The notes: a model not told the origin generated them from the letters alone. DNA of 64,000 bases from Bradyrhizobium arachidis (GCF_024758505.1 NZ_CP077970.1:5022001-5086000), one strand, 5' to 3'; shown: positions 8,857 through 16,377, counted from the first letter of the stretch. Numbers and translations are program-made.

Positions 8857-8881
8857 CCAGACGGCCGGAACGGCCGTCTGG
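8857..8881. repeat. perfect inverted repeat between the cold-shock and DUF192 genes
   Basis: CCAGACGGCC and GGCCGTCTGG are perfect 10-base arms around GGAAC. There is no T run on either strand, so this is not a classical intrinsic terminator. It could be an RNA-stability or partial termination structure between the two minus-strand genes. Confidence 0.6.
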
Positions 8882-8928
8882 GGGTATGAGCGCTCACGAT
8901 TGCTGGAGGTTCTGGCGCAGTCGATCCG

Positions 8929-9594
8929 TCAGTGGGACGACAGCCCCGGCGATCCCGTCTCGGGATGGATCTCGGCCGCCATCATGCCCTTGGAGCCCGG
9001 CCCAAAGCGGACCAGCACATATTGGCCGGGCCGCAGTTCGGTCATACCGAAGCGGCGCAGCGTCTCCATGTGCACGAAAATGTCCGGCGTGCCCTCCCCG
9101 CAGGTCAGGAAGCCGAAGCCACGCAGCCGGTTGAACCACTTGACCTGGGCCCGCTCGAGCCCCGAGGTCGGCGTCACCGTGACATGGGTGCGCGGCGGCA
9201 GCATCTGCGCCGGGTGGATCGCGGTGGACTCGTCCATCGAGACCACGCGGAAGGCCTGGTAGCCCTTGGCGCGCTGCACGCACTCGACGACGATCCGGGC
9301 CCCCTCATAGGCGGTCTGGAAGCCGTCGCGCCTGAGCACAGTAACGTGCAGGAGCACGTCGGCCCAGCCATTGTCGGGAACGATGAAGCCGTACCCCTTC
9401 GAGGCATCGAACCATTTGATGACGCCGGTTACCTCGACGAGGTTGGCGCTGGCTTCACCAAGACCCGTGAAGGGGTTGAGCGCCGGATCGCGCCCGGCAT
9501 TTCCGAGCTCACCCGGGGCAAGGCGCCCGGGGCCAGTACCCCCAGGCGCGGGAACTCCGACCTTCTTGGACTCAAATCCGTCCGACGACCCCAT
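8929..9594 (-). CDS. two-domain cold-shock protein
   Basis: 221 residues with two cold-shock domains. The first (about 56-120) has VTGVIKWFDASKGYGFIVPD and DVLLHVTVL. The second (about 145-210) has AQVKWFNRLRGFGFLTCGE and DIFVHMETLRR. These carry the RNP1 (KGYGFI, RGFGFL) and RNP2 (VLLHV, IFVHM) nucleic-acid-binding motifs. A Gly/Pro-rich leader of about 50 residues precedes them. Double-CSD proteins are common in Rhizobiales and probably act as RNA chaperones. ATG 9594 is chosen over GTG 9609 because it is the stronger codon. The 195 bp upstream (9595-9789) is free of genes and may carry a long leader. Confidence 0.9.
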   Translation of the reverse strand: MGSSDGFESKKVGVPAPGGTGPGRLAPGELGNAGRDPALNPFTGLGEASANLVEVTGVIKWFDASKGYGFIVPDNGWADVLLHVTVLRRDGFQTAYEGARIVVECVQRAKGYQAFRVVSMDESTAIHPAQMLPPRTHVTVTPTSGLERAQVKWFNRLRGFGFLTCGEGTPDIFVHMETLRRFGMTELRPGQYVLVRFGPGSKGMMAAEIHPETGSPGLSSH

Positions 9595-9789
9595 AACCCC
9601 GGACCCCACACATCCATCGCAAGCCGTCGCTGTGACGGTGCCGAATCACGCGTCCGATCGAGAACTTCTCACCGCGACGCCACACGAATCTCTTAATCAA
9701 AAGATAACACTCCCGGTTGCGGCGCATAGACAAAAAAGAGATTCGCCGGAACCTATGAACAGCTTGCACAGCCGCGAATCAAACTCACG

Positions 9790-10551
9790 TCAGTTGCCTA
9801 CGAAAGGACCAAGCGTCTCGCCTATATCGTGACGGATCACGAGGTCGGCGATGTCGTCCTGGTCGGTCGGCTCGCGATTGATGATCACGAGCCGCGCCCC
9901 GCAATTCTTGGCCATCATCGGAAAACCTGCCGCCGGCCACACCACCAGCGAGGAACCGATAGCGATGAAGAGGTCGCAAGCTTGCGACAGCTCTGTGGCG
10001 CGCTGCATCGCATCCTCCGGCATCGCCTGGCCGAACGACACGGTCGCCGTCTTCACCGGCTCGGCGCATTCCGTGCAGTCGGGCGCGGTGCCGTCTTCGT
10101 CGAAGCGCCGTTTCACCCAGTCGAGCCGGTAGGTCGCGCCGCAGCCGATGCAGCGCGCGTAAGTGGTATTGCCGTGGAGTTCGATGACGTGGTCGGCCGC
10201 AAAGCCTGAATTTTGATGCAGATTGTCGATGTTCTGGGTGATGACGGCGGGCACCTTGCCGGCGCGGTAGAGCGAGGCCAGCGCGCGGTGCCCGCGGCCG
10301 GGCTTGGCCGCGGCAAAGGTCTCCTCCATCGCGAAGCGCCGCCGCCAGGCCTCGTCGCGCGCGTCCTGACTCGCGACAAATTCGTCGAACGGGATCGGGC
10401 GGTTACGCGTCCACACCCCGCCCGGCGAACGGAAGTCGGGAATGCCGCATTCGGTCGAGATGCCGGCACCAGTGAAGGGAACGATAGTCTTCGCCGCTGC
10501 GATCATGTCGCCAAGTCGCTCAACGCCGCTGCGAAGATCCGATGCAATCAT
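9790..10551 (-). CDS. cobB: NAD-dependent protein deacylase, SIR2 family
   Basis: 253 residues. The Rossmann motif GAGISTECGIPDFRSP is near residue 27, TQNIDNLH near 115 and the catalytic HG (ELHGN) near 135. A zinc-ribbon pair CIGC ... CTEC follows, and GSSLVVWPAAG closes the NAD site. Sirtuins remove acyl groups from lysine side chains using NAD and yield nicotinamide and O-acyl-ADP-ribose. I start at ATG 10551 because the family begins near there and AGGGG stands about 10 bases upstream; the frame remains open 38 codons further up but with an atypical sequence. Confidence 0.9.
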   Translation of the reverse strand: MIASDLRSGVERLGDMIAAAKTIVPFTGAGISTECGIPDFRSPGGVWTRNRPIPFDEFVASQDARDEAWRRRFAMEETFAAAKPGRGHRALASLYRAGKVPAVITQNIDNLHQNSGFAADHVIELHGNTTYARCIGCGATYRLDWVKRRFDEDGTAPDCTECAEPVKTATVSFGQAMPEDAMQRATELSQACDLFIAIGSSLVVWPAAGFPMMAKNCGARLVIINREPTDQDDIADLVIRHDIGETLGPFVGN

Positions 10552-10893
10552 GGCCACGCCACCCCTGTCGACGATGCCATCTATAACACGTCCGGTATCG
10601 GATGCGGCCAGCTGCGCCTGGTTGGCTGATTTGGTGGTGGTGATTTGCGGTCCGGCTAGCGGCAAGACGTATGAGCGACAAGTATGTTGCCACTCTTTTC
10701 CACCGTGATTGCGAAGCGTGACTGGGAAATTTTTTCCGCCCTTCGCAGATCACAATCCTGCGCTGCATCGTCCCCATTGACGCCCCAATCGAAGTCACCA
10801 ATGGATGTCGCAAGATTCGACTCGACGCGCTGCTTCGGCGACGCGGGGGGAGTCGGTGGTAAAGGGCCGGTAGTCGTAAAGAAAGGGATGGGC
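10552..10893. other. gene-free spacer between divergent genes
   Basis: 342 bases separate the sirtuin start (minus) and a small plus-strand gene. I see no conserved reading frame, tRNA or strong hairpin. It should contain both promoters, but no clear box stands out. Confidence 0.4.
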
Positions 10894-11058
10894 ATGACCG
10901 AAGAAGAACAGCGCAAAGCACGCGAGCGAGACGAAATCGCCGCACGTGTCGCAGCCTTCCGTGCCACGCAGGAAAAGTTCAAGCGCGAGCGCGAAGAGTA
11001 CTTCGTGTCCACGCTGGAGAATGCCCGCAAGGTGGATCGGCCATCGCTTTGGCCGTGA
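10894..11058 (+). CDS. small charged helical protein, 54 aa
   Basis: A highly charged peptide beginning MTEEEQRKARERDEIAARVA and ending KVDRPSLWP. It should be almost entirely alpha helical, perhaps a coiled coil, and cytoplasmic. AAAGGG stands 6 bases before ATG 10894; the alternative ATG 10888 overlaps that ribosome site. A strong intrinsic terminator follows 25 bp after the stop, supporting expression. The function is unknown. Confidence 0.6.
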   Translation: MTEEEQRKARERDEIAARVAAFRATQEKFKREREEYFVSTLENARKVDRPSLWP

Positions 11059-11083
11059 TCGCCTCATGCGATCGAACAAGCAA

Positions 11084-11117
11084 AAGCCCGGAGCAACGCT
11101 CCGGGCTTTCGTTTTGT
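11084..11117 (+). terminator. strong rho-independent terminator
   Basis: AGCCCGGAGC and GCTCCGGGCT form a perfect 10 bp stem with an AAC loop, followed by TTCGTTTT. It stands between convergent genes. Confidence 0.85.
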
Positions 11118-11130
11118 GGGCGACTATCCG

Positions 11131-11412
11131 CTACCAGTGTCGATAGTAATGATGCCGGTAGTAGCGCGGGCCGCCGTAATAAGCGTACGGACCCGGGCCG
11201 TAATAGGCAGGCCCGTAGTAGCTCGGGCCGTAATAGTAACCCGGTCCGTAGTAGGGCTGCGATGCCGCGATCGCGCCCGCGGTGATCGCGCCGGCCGCGA
11301 GGCCGAACGCAAGGCCCGGTCCGATGCCGCGGCCGCCCGCCTGCGCCGGCGGAGCAAGCGCGGTGGCACTCACCGCGACAACGGTGCCCAGAACCGCCAA
11401 TGTCTTTCTCAT
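11131..11412 (-). CDS. secreted Gly/Tyr-rich small protein, 93 aa
   Basis: A signal peptide (VLGTVVAVSATALAPPAQA, cleavage near residue 25) leads into a Gly/Ala hydrophobic stretch (about 28-52, possibly membrane-embedded). A tail of repeated YYGPGYY-type units and a His/Tyr/Arg end follow. Such low-complexity exported proteins are frequent in Bradyrhizobium. No enzymatic role is suggested. Confidence 0.7.
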   Translation of the reverse strand: MRKTLAVLGTVVAVSATALAPPAQAGGRGIGPGLAFGLAAGAITAGAIAASQPYYGPGYYYGPSYYGPAYYGPGPYAYYGGPRYYRHHYYRHW

Positions 11413-11587
11413 CGCAATCCTCCATCGCTGATTGCCGGGTCAACGTTCGCCAGCCGCGATGGTTCGCCGCGGGAACCGCGACGATTTTCTGAAAAATCAT
11501 TCCGATGACAGGGAACGAAGGGGTCCGTGCCCGGTTGGCATCACAAGTGCGGGAGCCTCCGTCATCCGGTCGAGGCGACAGCATGAG

Positions 11588-11631
11588 ACCCCGTCAGCAC
11601 CGCAAATGGTGCTGGCGGGGTTTTCAATTTC
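11588..11631 (+). terminator. strong hairpin terminator ahead of 11691
   Basis: A 14 bp stem (ACCCCGTCAGCACC with GGTGCTGGCGGGGT, one G-T pair) encloses GCAAAT and runs into TTTTCAATTT. No plus-strand gene precedes it within 400 bp; the nearest gene upstream is divergent. It could end a small RNA that starts after 11412 or act in the leader of the gene at 11691. Confidence 0.75.
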
Positions 11632-11690
11632 ATGACGCGGCGGCAGCAGCCGGCGCGTGCTGCCAATGGGGAGGGATTTGGAGAGGTCCG

Positions 11691-11921
11691 ATGCCGATTT
11701 CCGCATTGCTGGCGCGCATCCGCAAGCTCATCCCCACCCGGAATGACGATCACTACGAGGAAATCGTCCGCGGTTTCAGCCTCGGCACGTTGCATCCGCC
11801 CCAGGGACCGATGAGCGATCGGGAACTCGCCCGCGCCATCGCCGATTTCCTGAAAGACGCGCCCTCGGCGGAATCGGTCGGCAATTTCGGCCGGCGGCTC
11901 GACCCCTCGTCCCGTCTTTGA
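11691..11921 (+). CDS. small hypothetical protein, 76 aa
   Basis: ATG 11691 has GGAGAGG just upstream. The product starts MPISALLARIRKLIPTRNDD, has an HYEEIVRGFSLGTLHPP centre and a DRELARAIADFLKDA helix. No signal peptide or membrane segment is visible. The terminator-like hairpin 60 bp upstream would lie in its leader if transcription starts further up. The function is not recognised. Confidence 0.6.
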   Translation: MPISALLARIRKLIPTRNDDHYEEIVRGFSLGTLHPPQGPMSDRELARAIADFLKDAPSAESVGNFGRRLDPSSRL

Positions 11922-11995
11922 GAAGGCGCACCTAAGCGGGAACCAGAATGCAACTTCTGCGTTAGTTCCCTTCTTCCCGGAAGTAGGGGCGTGCC

Positions 11996-12118
11996 ATGCC
12001 CGTCTGGCTGGAAATGTTGCTCAATGTCGGCGGCCTCGCCGGCTTCCTGGCGCTCGCCGCGCGCAGCAGCGCGCGCGACCGGTCGACCGACGATCGCGTG
12101 AGCAGCAACAAACCCTAA
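11996..12118 (+). CDS. one-pass membrane micropeptide, 40 aa
   Basis: ATG 11996 follows TAGGGG by 7 bases. The peptide is MPVWLEMLLNVGGLAGFLAL then AARSSARDR..., one hydrophobic helix with a basic and polar tail, consistent with N-out or C-in insertion. Its TAA stop abuts copy 1 of the intergenic repeat. The evidence is the ribosome site and composition only. Confidence 0.45.
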   Translation: MPVWLEMLLNVGGLAGFLALAARSSARDRSTDDRVSSNKP

Positions 12119-12248
12119 AGCATGATCCGGAACAGTGCGCAGCGGTTTTCCCTCGCGACAAATGCGGAACGCGTTTGCGCGGAGATCATGCTCAAACAAG
12201 GAGCTAAAGCGCGATGACAATTTTCAACCTCAAACCAACGCGTTTTAG
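12116..12248 (+). repeat. intergenic two-module repeat, copy 1
   Basis: Module 1 begins AGCATGATCCGG right after the TAA stop and ends GATCATGCT, so its ends pair. Inside is AGCGGTTTTCCCTCGCGACA and an AACGCG/CGCGTT pair. Module 2 begins CTAAAGCGCGATGA and ends near CGCGTTTTAG. It matches the copies at 15511, 29962 and 57921. Its right end supplies the TAA of the minus-strand gene at 12245. Confidence 0.9.
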
Positions 12249-12442
12249 TGCGCGCGCGGCGCCTGTCCTGCGGTACGGACGAGCTTGTCGGCCTTCACCA
12301 GGACGCGCGTCTCCTCCACCTGCGGCCGCAGCGAGAAACTGATTAGAACGAAAGCCAGGCAGAACAGCATGCCGACGAGCGCGACGCGCTGGTAGGTCCG
12401 TCGATCGGCCTGATAAAATGATGGTGCTGAAAACGGTGTCAT
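12245..12442 (-). CDS. small membrane protein, 65 aa
   Basis: A polar N terminus (MTPFSAPSFYQADRRTYQR) is followed by one transmembrane helix VALVGMLFCLAFVLISFSL (about 21-39) and a charged tail. It looks like a typical small inner-membrane protein. Its stop codon lies inside the end of repeat copy 1, so the repeat may have set or trimmed the C terminus. Confidence 0.6.
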   Translation of the reverse strand: MTPFSAPSFYQADRRTYQRVALVGMLFCLAFVLISFSLRPQVEETRVLVKADKLVRTAGQAPRAH

Positions 12443-12836
12443 GATTGTTGTTATTTGTGTTGGCCCTGTACGCCACGCACACCTATCGCAACCCGCCGCA
12501 ACTGCAACGCGATCCGGCTTTTAACCTAACCGAGTAGGATTACCCGGGTTCGCGAAAGTATTGGTTAGGCTTTGCCACGCCCCCCGCGAACGCGAACTCC
12601 TCGAGAATCGGGCAAAGGTCGCTGTACCTCAGGCACCGGCACCAGCGGCCCGCTTGGCCGTTGCGCGAGACCAATGCGCCTGCTGCCGTCGAGGTCGAAT
12701 AATGTTCTGCGTCTGACTCCATTTCGTTCTCAAAGAACGAATCGGAATCTTGGAAATCAGCACGAAGCGAATCTTAACAAATCACGCATCCGCTCCGATC
12801 TGAACGCGCTTTCATTCGACGTGCAGCGTGCGGGGC
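12443..12836. other. spacer with a 19 bp palindrome and a doubtful 60-aa frame
   Basis: No gene is firmly supported. A minus-strand frame 12722-12540 would encode 60 residues (MESDAEHYSTSTAAGALVSR...) with only a weak GAGAAC upstream. Directly before its ATG is the palindrome TTCGTTCT-CAA-AGAACGAA at 12723-12741, which could be an operator. Confidence 0.3.
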
Positions 12837-12974
12837 TCACGCCGCCCGTTTCGACGTACCTCGCTCGCCAAACATCTCGAGAATCTGAATGCGTATCTCT
12901 TCAGCGGCCGGTCCTTCGACCTTCCGCAGACGATTCCAAAGCCGGATCAGTTCGCGCTGTTTCTCGACGTCCAT
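12837..12974 (-). CDS. small helical protein, 45 aa
   Basis: The ATG at 12974 is preceded by GGGAGG with a 6-base gap, a very good ribosome site. The peptide MDVEKQRELIRLWNRLRKVE continues with GPAAEEIRIQILEMFGERG and ends in KRAA. It is charged, amphipathic and probably two helices. The quality of the ribosome site and periodic sequence make it a likely real gene of unknown role. Confidence 0.65.
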   Translation of the reverse strand: MDVEKQRELIRLWNRLRKVEGPAAEEIRIQILEMFGERGTSKRAA

Positions 12975-13080
12975 GAGCCATCCTCCCTGGGATTGCCCAT
13001 TAGAACAAACGAAGAACGAAAATGCAAGTGTTGTGAGAATGAATACCCGTCTGTATGTGCAAACGAAGCAGGATTTGGGA

Positions 13081-13224
13081 ATGGCCTATTTCATTTATGC
13101 CCGCGACGGCGCGGGGCTGGTAGTCCTCAGAAGGGAAACGCGGGAGGCGGCCGAGAAGAAGGCCGCTGAGCTGCGTGAAGCCGGCTGGTTCGAAGTTTCG
13201 ATCGTCGAGCAGAAGCCCAAATAA
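13081..13224 (+). CDS. small hypothetical protein, 47 aa
   Basis: MAYFIYARDGAGLVVLRRET followed by REAAEKKAAELREAGWFEVSIVE: a beta-alpha-beta-like pattern seen in small rhizobial proteins. The frame is open upstream, but that sequence is unlike protein; ATG 13081 begins the recognisable part, with ATG 13039 as the alternative start. An intrinsic terminator lies about 95 bp downstream. Confidence 0.6.
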   Translation: MAYFIYARDGAGLVVLRRETREAAEKKAAELREAGWFEVSIVEQKPK

Positions 13225-13318
13225 GTCCCGCTCCCCGCGGAACGATATCGGCCGACCCACGTTGAAGTAGAAATAGCGACATGAGTGGTGCCGACCCCCC
13301 AGCCCCGGTCGGCTTTGA

Positions 13319-13352
13319 AGAACCCCGCGCCCTGCTGCGTGGGGTTTTTCTT
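13319..13352 (+). terminator. rho-independent terminator
   Basis: AACCCCGCG and CGTGGGGTT pair (one mismatch) around CCTGCTG-type loop bases and run into TTTCTTT. It ends the plus-strand transcript from 13081. Confidence 0.75.
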
Positions 13353-13468
13353 TGTCACGATATCTGCCGATCCGCTAAAGGCCAATCCAGGCAAATGGCA
13401 CGCGGCCTACTCTTCGCTGGACGCGCCTGACAGCGCAGCAGCCACGATTTCAATAGAACGGCGATCAC

Positions 13469-13831
13469 TCATTGCGCCCCTCCATTTTGGTTTTCATTTT
13501 TGCAACGATGATAAATCTGGCCTCCAACCTCGATGGTGTCCGTCGATAGAGACTTGAGCGTAAGCGTGTCCTTCGTGCGCCCGTCATCTGCGAAGCTGAA
13601 CCCGGAAGCCCTCAGCGACCCATCCTTTAGTTTGGCCAGGCGCTTGACGTCGAAGCCGTGTTCGTAAAACAAGACGGCTTGCGGCTCGATCGTCATCCCC
13701 AGCTCGCTCGCCTGTGCACGACAGGCAGAGGGGTCAGATGCCCACGCTCCCAACATCTCTTTCGGAAGTGAGGCCGCTTCGACTGAGCGAACAGAGACAA
13801 TCAAAAAGACGAAAGCGAATAATCTCATCAT
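13469..13831 (-). CDS. secreted hypothetical protein, 120 aa
   Basis: The signal peptide is MMRLFAFVFLIVSVRSVEA, cleaved before ASLPKEMLG. The mature domain of about 100 residues starts LGAWASDPSACRA and ends VGGQIYHRCK, with two Cys that could pair. The LG.WA.dp..C pattern is common in small exported alphaproteobacterial proteins of unknown role. ATG 13831 gives the compact signal peptide; the frame extends six codons further. GC content is slightly lower than in its neighbours. Confidence 0.65.
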   Translation of the reverse strand: MMRLFAFVFLIVSVRSVEAASLPKEMLGAWASDPSACRAQASELGMTIEPQAVLFYEHGFDVKRLAKLKDGSLRASGFSFADDGRTKDTLTLKSLSTDTIEVGGQIYHRCKNENQNGGAQ

Positions 13832-14033
13832 AGCCGAACTATAGCCCAAATCTCCGCTTCGGACTTCCGAAGATACTCAGGCAATTTTGGGGATGTCTCA
13901 TGAATTCTGCCGTGCAGCTCGCCTGACTCTTTTCGCGCGCAAACCCCTGCCCCCTGATGAAATTTGCTGCTATTTCTTGCCCCTGGACCACCTCAACCAA
14001 AACCATCCCACAAAACAACAGGGAGCCCCGACC

Positions 14034-14486
14034 ATGCGTTACCTCCACACCATGCTGCGCGTGCGCAACCTCGATGTCGCGCTGAAATTCTATCAGGATG
14101 CGCTGGGGCTGAAGGAGGTGCGGCGGATCGAGAACGACAAGGGCCGCTTCACACTGGTCTTCCTGTGCTCCGCGGACGACCTCGACGCCCTGAAGAACCA
14201 GCCGAAGACACGCGGCGCGCCGCTGGTCGAGCTCACCTACAATTGGGACGAGGAGAAGTACGGCGAGGACCGCTTCTTCGGCCATCTCGCCTACGAGGTC
14301 GACGACATCTACGCGACCTGCGAGAAGTTGATGAAGGCCGGCGTCACCATCAACCGTCCGCCGCGCGACGGCAACATGGCGTTCGTCCGCTCGCCCGACC
14401 TGCACTCGATCGAGCTGTTGCAGAAGGGCGATCCGAAGCCGCCGCAGGAACCGTGGCTCTCGATGCCCAACACCGGCCACTGGTAG
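14034..14486 (+). CDS. gloA: lactoylglutathione lyase (glyoxalase I)
   Basis: 150 residues of one VOC-type metal enzyme. MRYLHTMLRVRNLDVALKFY carries the first metal His, FGHLAYEVDDIYATCEKL the second, and SIELLQK the terminal Glu. The box ELTYNWD is typical of GloA. The enzyme isomerises the hemithioacetal of methylglyoxal and glutathione to S-lactoylglutathione in the cytoplasm. CAGGGAG precedes ATG 14034 by 8 bases. A glutathione S-transferase lies 380 bp downstream on the same strand, which suggests shared glutathione-linked detoxification but not necessarily one transcript. Confidence 0.93.
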   Translation: MRYLHTMLRVRNLDVALKFYQDALGLKEVRRIENDKGRFTLVFLCSADDLDALKNQPKTRGAPLVELTYNWDEEKYGEDRFFGHLAYEVDDIYATCEKLMKAGVTINRPPRDGNMAFVRSPDLHSIELLQKGDPKPPQEPWLSMPNTGHW

Positions 14487-14645
14487 GGCTTGTGCGCGAG
14501 GCAGTCGAGCGGAACAGCTATTCGCTGTTCCGCATCGCGCTCTCGCTCGGCGACACACCGAAACCCTGATCCACGCGGCCCAGCGCTCAGGAACAAGCCA
14601 CTTTCACCAGCGTTCACCCCTCGCAAGCAATTGGAGGAGGAAACG

Positions 14646-14726
14646 ATGGGACGCGGAATTCTGCTGTGGTTGCTCGGCGTACCTATCCCGGTGATCATTT
14701 TGCTGTGGCTGTTCCTGGGCCACTGA
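14646..14726 (+). CDS. 26-aa hydrophobic micropeptide
   Basis: GGAGGAGGAAACG lies right before ATG 14646, one of the best ribosome sites in the window. The whole product, MGRGILLWLLGVPIPVIILL followed by WLFLGH, is a single membrane helix with a central Pro pair. A good intrinsic terminator follows 27 bp after the stop. The combination of ribosome site, membrane helix and terminator makes translation likely. Confidence 0.7.
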   Translation: MGRGILLWLLGVPIPVIILLWLFLGH

Positions 14727-14753
14727 TCAAACCGCAAGGTTTTACCGACATAA

Positions 14754-14780
14754 AAAAGCTCCGCCGGCGGCGGAGCTTTC
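14754..14780 (+). terminator. rho-independent terminator
   Basis: AAAGCTCCGCC and GGCGGAGCTTT form a stem of 11 bp around GGC, ending in TTTC. It follows the 26-aa gene. Confidence 0.8.
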
Positions 14781-14865
14781 TGCATGAGGGGCATCAGCGC
14801 AATCGCGTCGCACTTCGCACCGATTTCCGCTATCACCGCCGAAACATGACGGCGGGAGGGATCAC

Positions 14866-15513
14866 GTGCCGGACGACGAGCAGCCGCAACTGACGATCTG
14901 GGGACGCGCCAATTCGGTCAACGTGCAGAAGGTGCTGTGGTGCCTCACCGAGCTCGACCTGCCCTTCACGCGCATCGACGCCGGCATGCAGTATGGCCGC
15001 ACGCGCGAGGCGGACTACCTCGCGATGAATCCGAACGCGCGGATCCCGACGCTGGTCGAGGGCGATTTCGTGCTGTGGGAATCCAATTCCATCATGCGCT
15101 ATCTCTGCCTCGCCCATGGCCGCGGCACGCCGATCTATCCGTCCGCGCCGAAGCAACGCGCCGCCGTCGACCGCTGGCTCGACTGGACGCTGTCGACGCT
15201 GCAGCCGGTCGATCGCCCCGTGTTCTGGGGATTGGTGCGCACGCCGCCCGAGCAGCGCGACATGGTGCAGCTCCAAAAGGATACCGACACGGCAGCCGAG
15301 ATCTGGCAAGTGCTCGATCGCCAGCTTGCAACCCACCGTTATGTCGAAGGCGACGACTTCACCATCGCCGACATCGCGCTGGGCGCCTATGCGCGCCGTT
15401 GGCTCGGCGTTGAAGGCATCGTCCGCCCCACCTTGTCCCATCTCGACCGCTGGTTCGCGCAGTTCGCCGGCCGCCCGGGATTTGCGACCTACGTCGCGCC
15501 GCCGATGTCCTAG
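14866..15513 (+). CDS. glutathione S-transferase family protein
   Basis: 215 residues. The N-terminal thioredoxin-like domain begins LTIWGRANSVNVQKVLW, the likely thiol-activating region, with NPNARIPTLVEGDFVLWESN (about 65-85) holding the cis-Pro and Glu/Ser glutathione-binding pair. The C-terminal helical domain has the N-capping box DDFTIADIALGAY. GTG 14866 is the start because GGGAGGG stands 5 bases upstream. The TAG stop is directly followed by repeat copy 2. The substrate cannot be predicted. Confidence 0.88.
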   Translation: MPDDEQPQLTIWGRANSVNVQKVLWCLTELDLPFTRIDAGMQYGRTREADYLAMNPNARIPTLVEGDFVLWESNSIMRYLCLAHGRGTPIYPSAPKQRAAVDRWLDWTLSTLQPVDRPVFWGLVRTPPEQRDMVQLQKDTDTAAEIWQVLDRQLATHRYVEGDDFTIADIALGAYARRWLGVEGIVRPTLSHLDRWFAQFAGRPGFATYVAPPMS

Positions 15514-15642
15514 AGCATGATCCGGAAAAGTGTGCAGCGGTTTTCCCTCGCGACAAACGCGGAATGTGTTTGCGCGGAGATCATGCTCAAACAAAAGAGC
15601 TTAGGCGCGGTGACGATTCAACCTGAAGCGATCGCGCCTTAG
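15511..15642 (+). repeat. intergenic two-module repeat, copy 2
   Basis: It starts at the TAG stop of the GST gene, TAG-AGCATGATCCGG, and closes module 1 with GATCATGCT. Module 2 runs from GAGCTTAGGCGCGGTGA to TCGCGCCTTAG. Sequence and order match copies 1 and 3. Confidence 0.9.
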
Positions 15643-15646
15643 CGGC

Positions 15647-15814
15647 TCAGTGCCAACCACGCTCGGCCAGCACGATCCAGGCGACCAGCGCGAGCGTGAC
15701 AGCGGCAGCGATAAGTCGCCTCGTCCAGCTCATGCCGCGGCCGACCCACCATAGCAATGCACAATAGGTGAGGAAGGGAATGACGATGTCGGGCTGGAGC
15801 AGGTTGCTCGGCAT
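15647..15814 (-). CDS. small membrane protein, 55 aa
   Basis: The ATG is at 15814 and the TGA at 15647. The product begins MPSNLLQPDIVIPFLTYCAL and has two likely membrane helices: about 10-25 (IVIPFLTYCALLWWVG) and 34-50 (LIAAAVTLALVAWIVLA), separated by a basic loop RGMSWTRR. It overlaps no other credible gene and fits between a repeat and the next minus-strand gene, with which it may share a transcript. Confidence 0.6.
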   Translation of the reverse strand: MPSNLLQPDIVIPFLTYCALLWWVGRGMSWTRRLIAAAVTLALVAWIVLAERGWH

Positions 15815-15820
15815 TCGAGG

Positions 15821-16066
15821 CTAGCGCCGGATGGAGGTGCCGACCCCGACGTCGATGGAGCCGCCGACCTTCACGCAGCTCCCGGTGCTCTCGACCCTGA
15901 CGAAGCCCGGACCATAGGCGCTGCAAGGATTGCTGCCGCTCGTGCCTTTGAGCGGCAAGATCTTGGTCGTCGACGGCGAGGCGACGGGCGCCGTCCGCGG
16001 CAATGTTTCGGCGTGAGCCGACGCGATGGCGAATAATCCGATGAGGATGACGAGAGGTGCGCGCAT
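15821..16066 (-). CDS. secreted small protein with porin-like Cys motif, 81 aa
   Basis: Signal peptide MRAPLVILIGLFAIASAHA, cleaved before ETLPRTAP. The mature part carries CSAYGPGFVRVESTGSCVKV, which resembles the N-terminal (C..YG.GF..(I/V)PGT.TC(I/L)K(V/I)GG) motif of rhizobial porins, but the barrel is absent. It may be a free-standing version of that plug-like element. ATG 16066 is chosen because it creates the signal peptide. The next gene lies 6 bp downstream. Confidence 0.65.
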   Translation of the reverse strand: MRAPLVILIGLFAIASAHAETLPRTAPVASPSTTKILPLKGTSGSNPCSAYGPGFVRVESTGSCVKVGGSIDVGVGTSIRR

Positions 16067-16122
16067 CCGGCCTTGTAGCGTGCCTGCCCGCCGGTTTCCA
16101 TCCGGCGCGGCCTGCGCGGATG

Positions 16123-16377
16123 TCAGATGAATTTGATCCCGGCCGACTTGCCGCGCCGCCACACCACCTGGCAGCGCTGGCCGGTGCGCGCATCGCGCGA
16201 AAATGCCATCCTGATCACGCCGGGCAACTGGCTCGCATCCTCGTCAAGCGTGATGCGCGCGCCGGACTTGGAGATGTCCTGCACCAGGCAGTGCCGCGCG
16301 GCAAAGCCACCCTCGAGCGTAATCCAGGCATGCTGGGACAGGAGCTTGCGCGCGTCCCGCTTCTTGGTCAGAGCCAT
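16123..16377 (-). CDS. PilZ domain protein, 84 aa
   Basis: A single short PilZ domain: KKRDARKLLSQHAWITLEGG, then CLVQDISKSGARITLD (the D.S..G motif, about 32-45) and VVWRRGKSAGIKF at the end. An RxxxR-like basic N terminus (KKRDARK) is present. PilZ domains bind cyclic di-GMP, but many short rhizobial copies are degenerate, so binding is not certain. CAGGAG stands 11 bases before ATG 16377. Confidence 0.8.
   Translation of the reverse strand: MALTKKRDARKLLSQHAWITLEGGFAARHCLVQDISKSGARITLDEDASQLPGVIRMAFSRDARTGQRCQVVWRRGKSAGIKFI

Noticed and set aside
7596..12533. The 13-base string TTAACCTAACCGA occurs at 7596-7608 and 12521-12533, each upstream of a small minus-strand gene
   Set aside because: In 64 kb many 13-base pairs match by chance, and the distances to the genes differ (132 against 79 bases). 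It is not enough for a regulatory claim.
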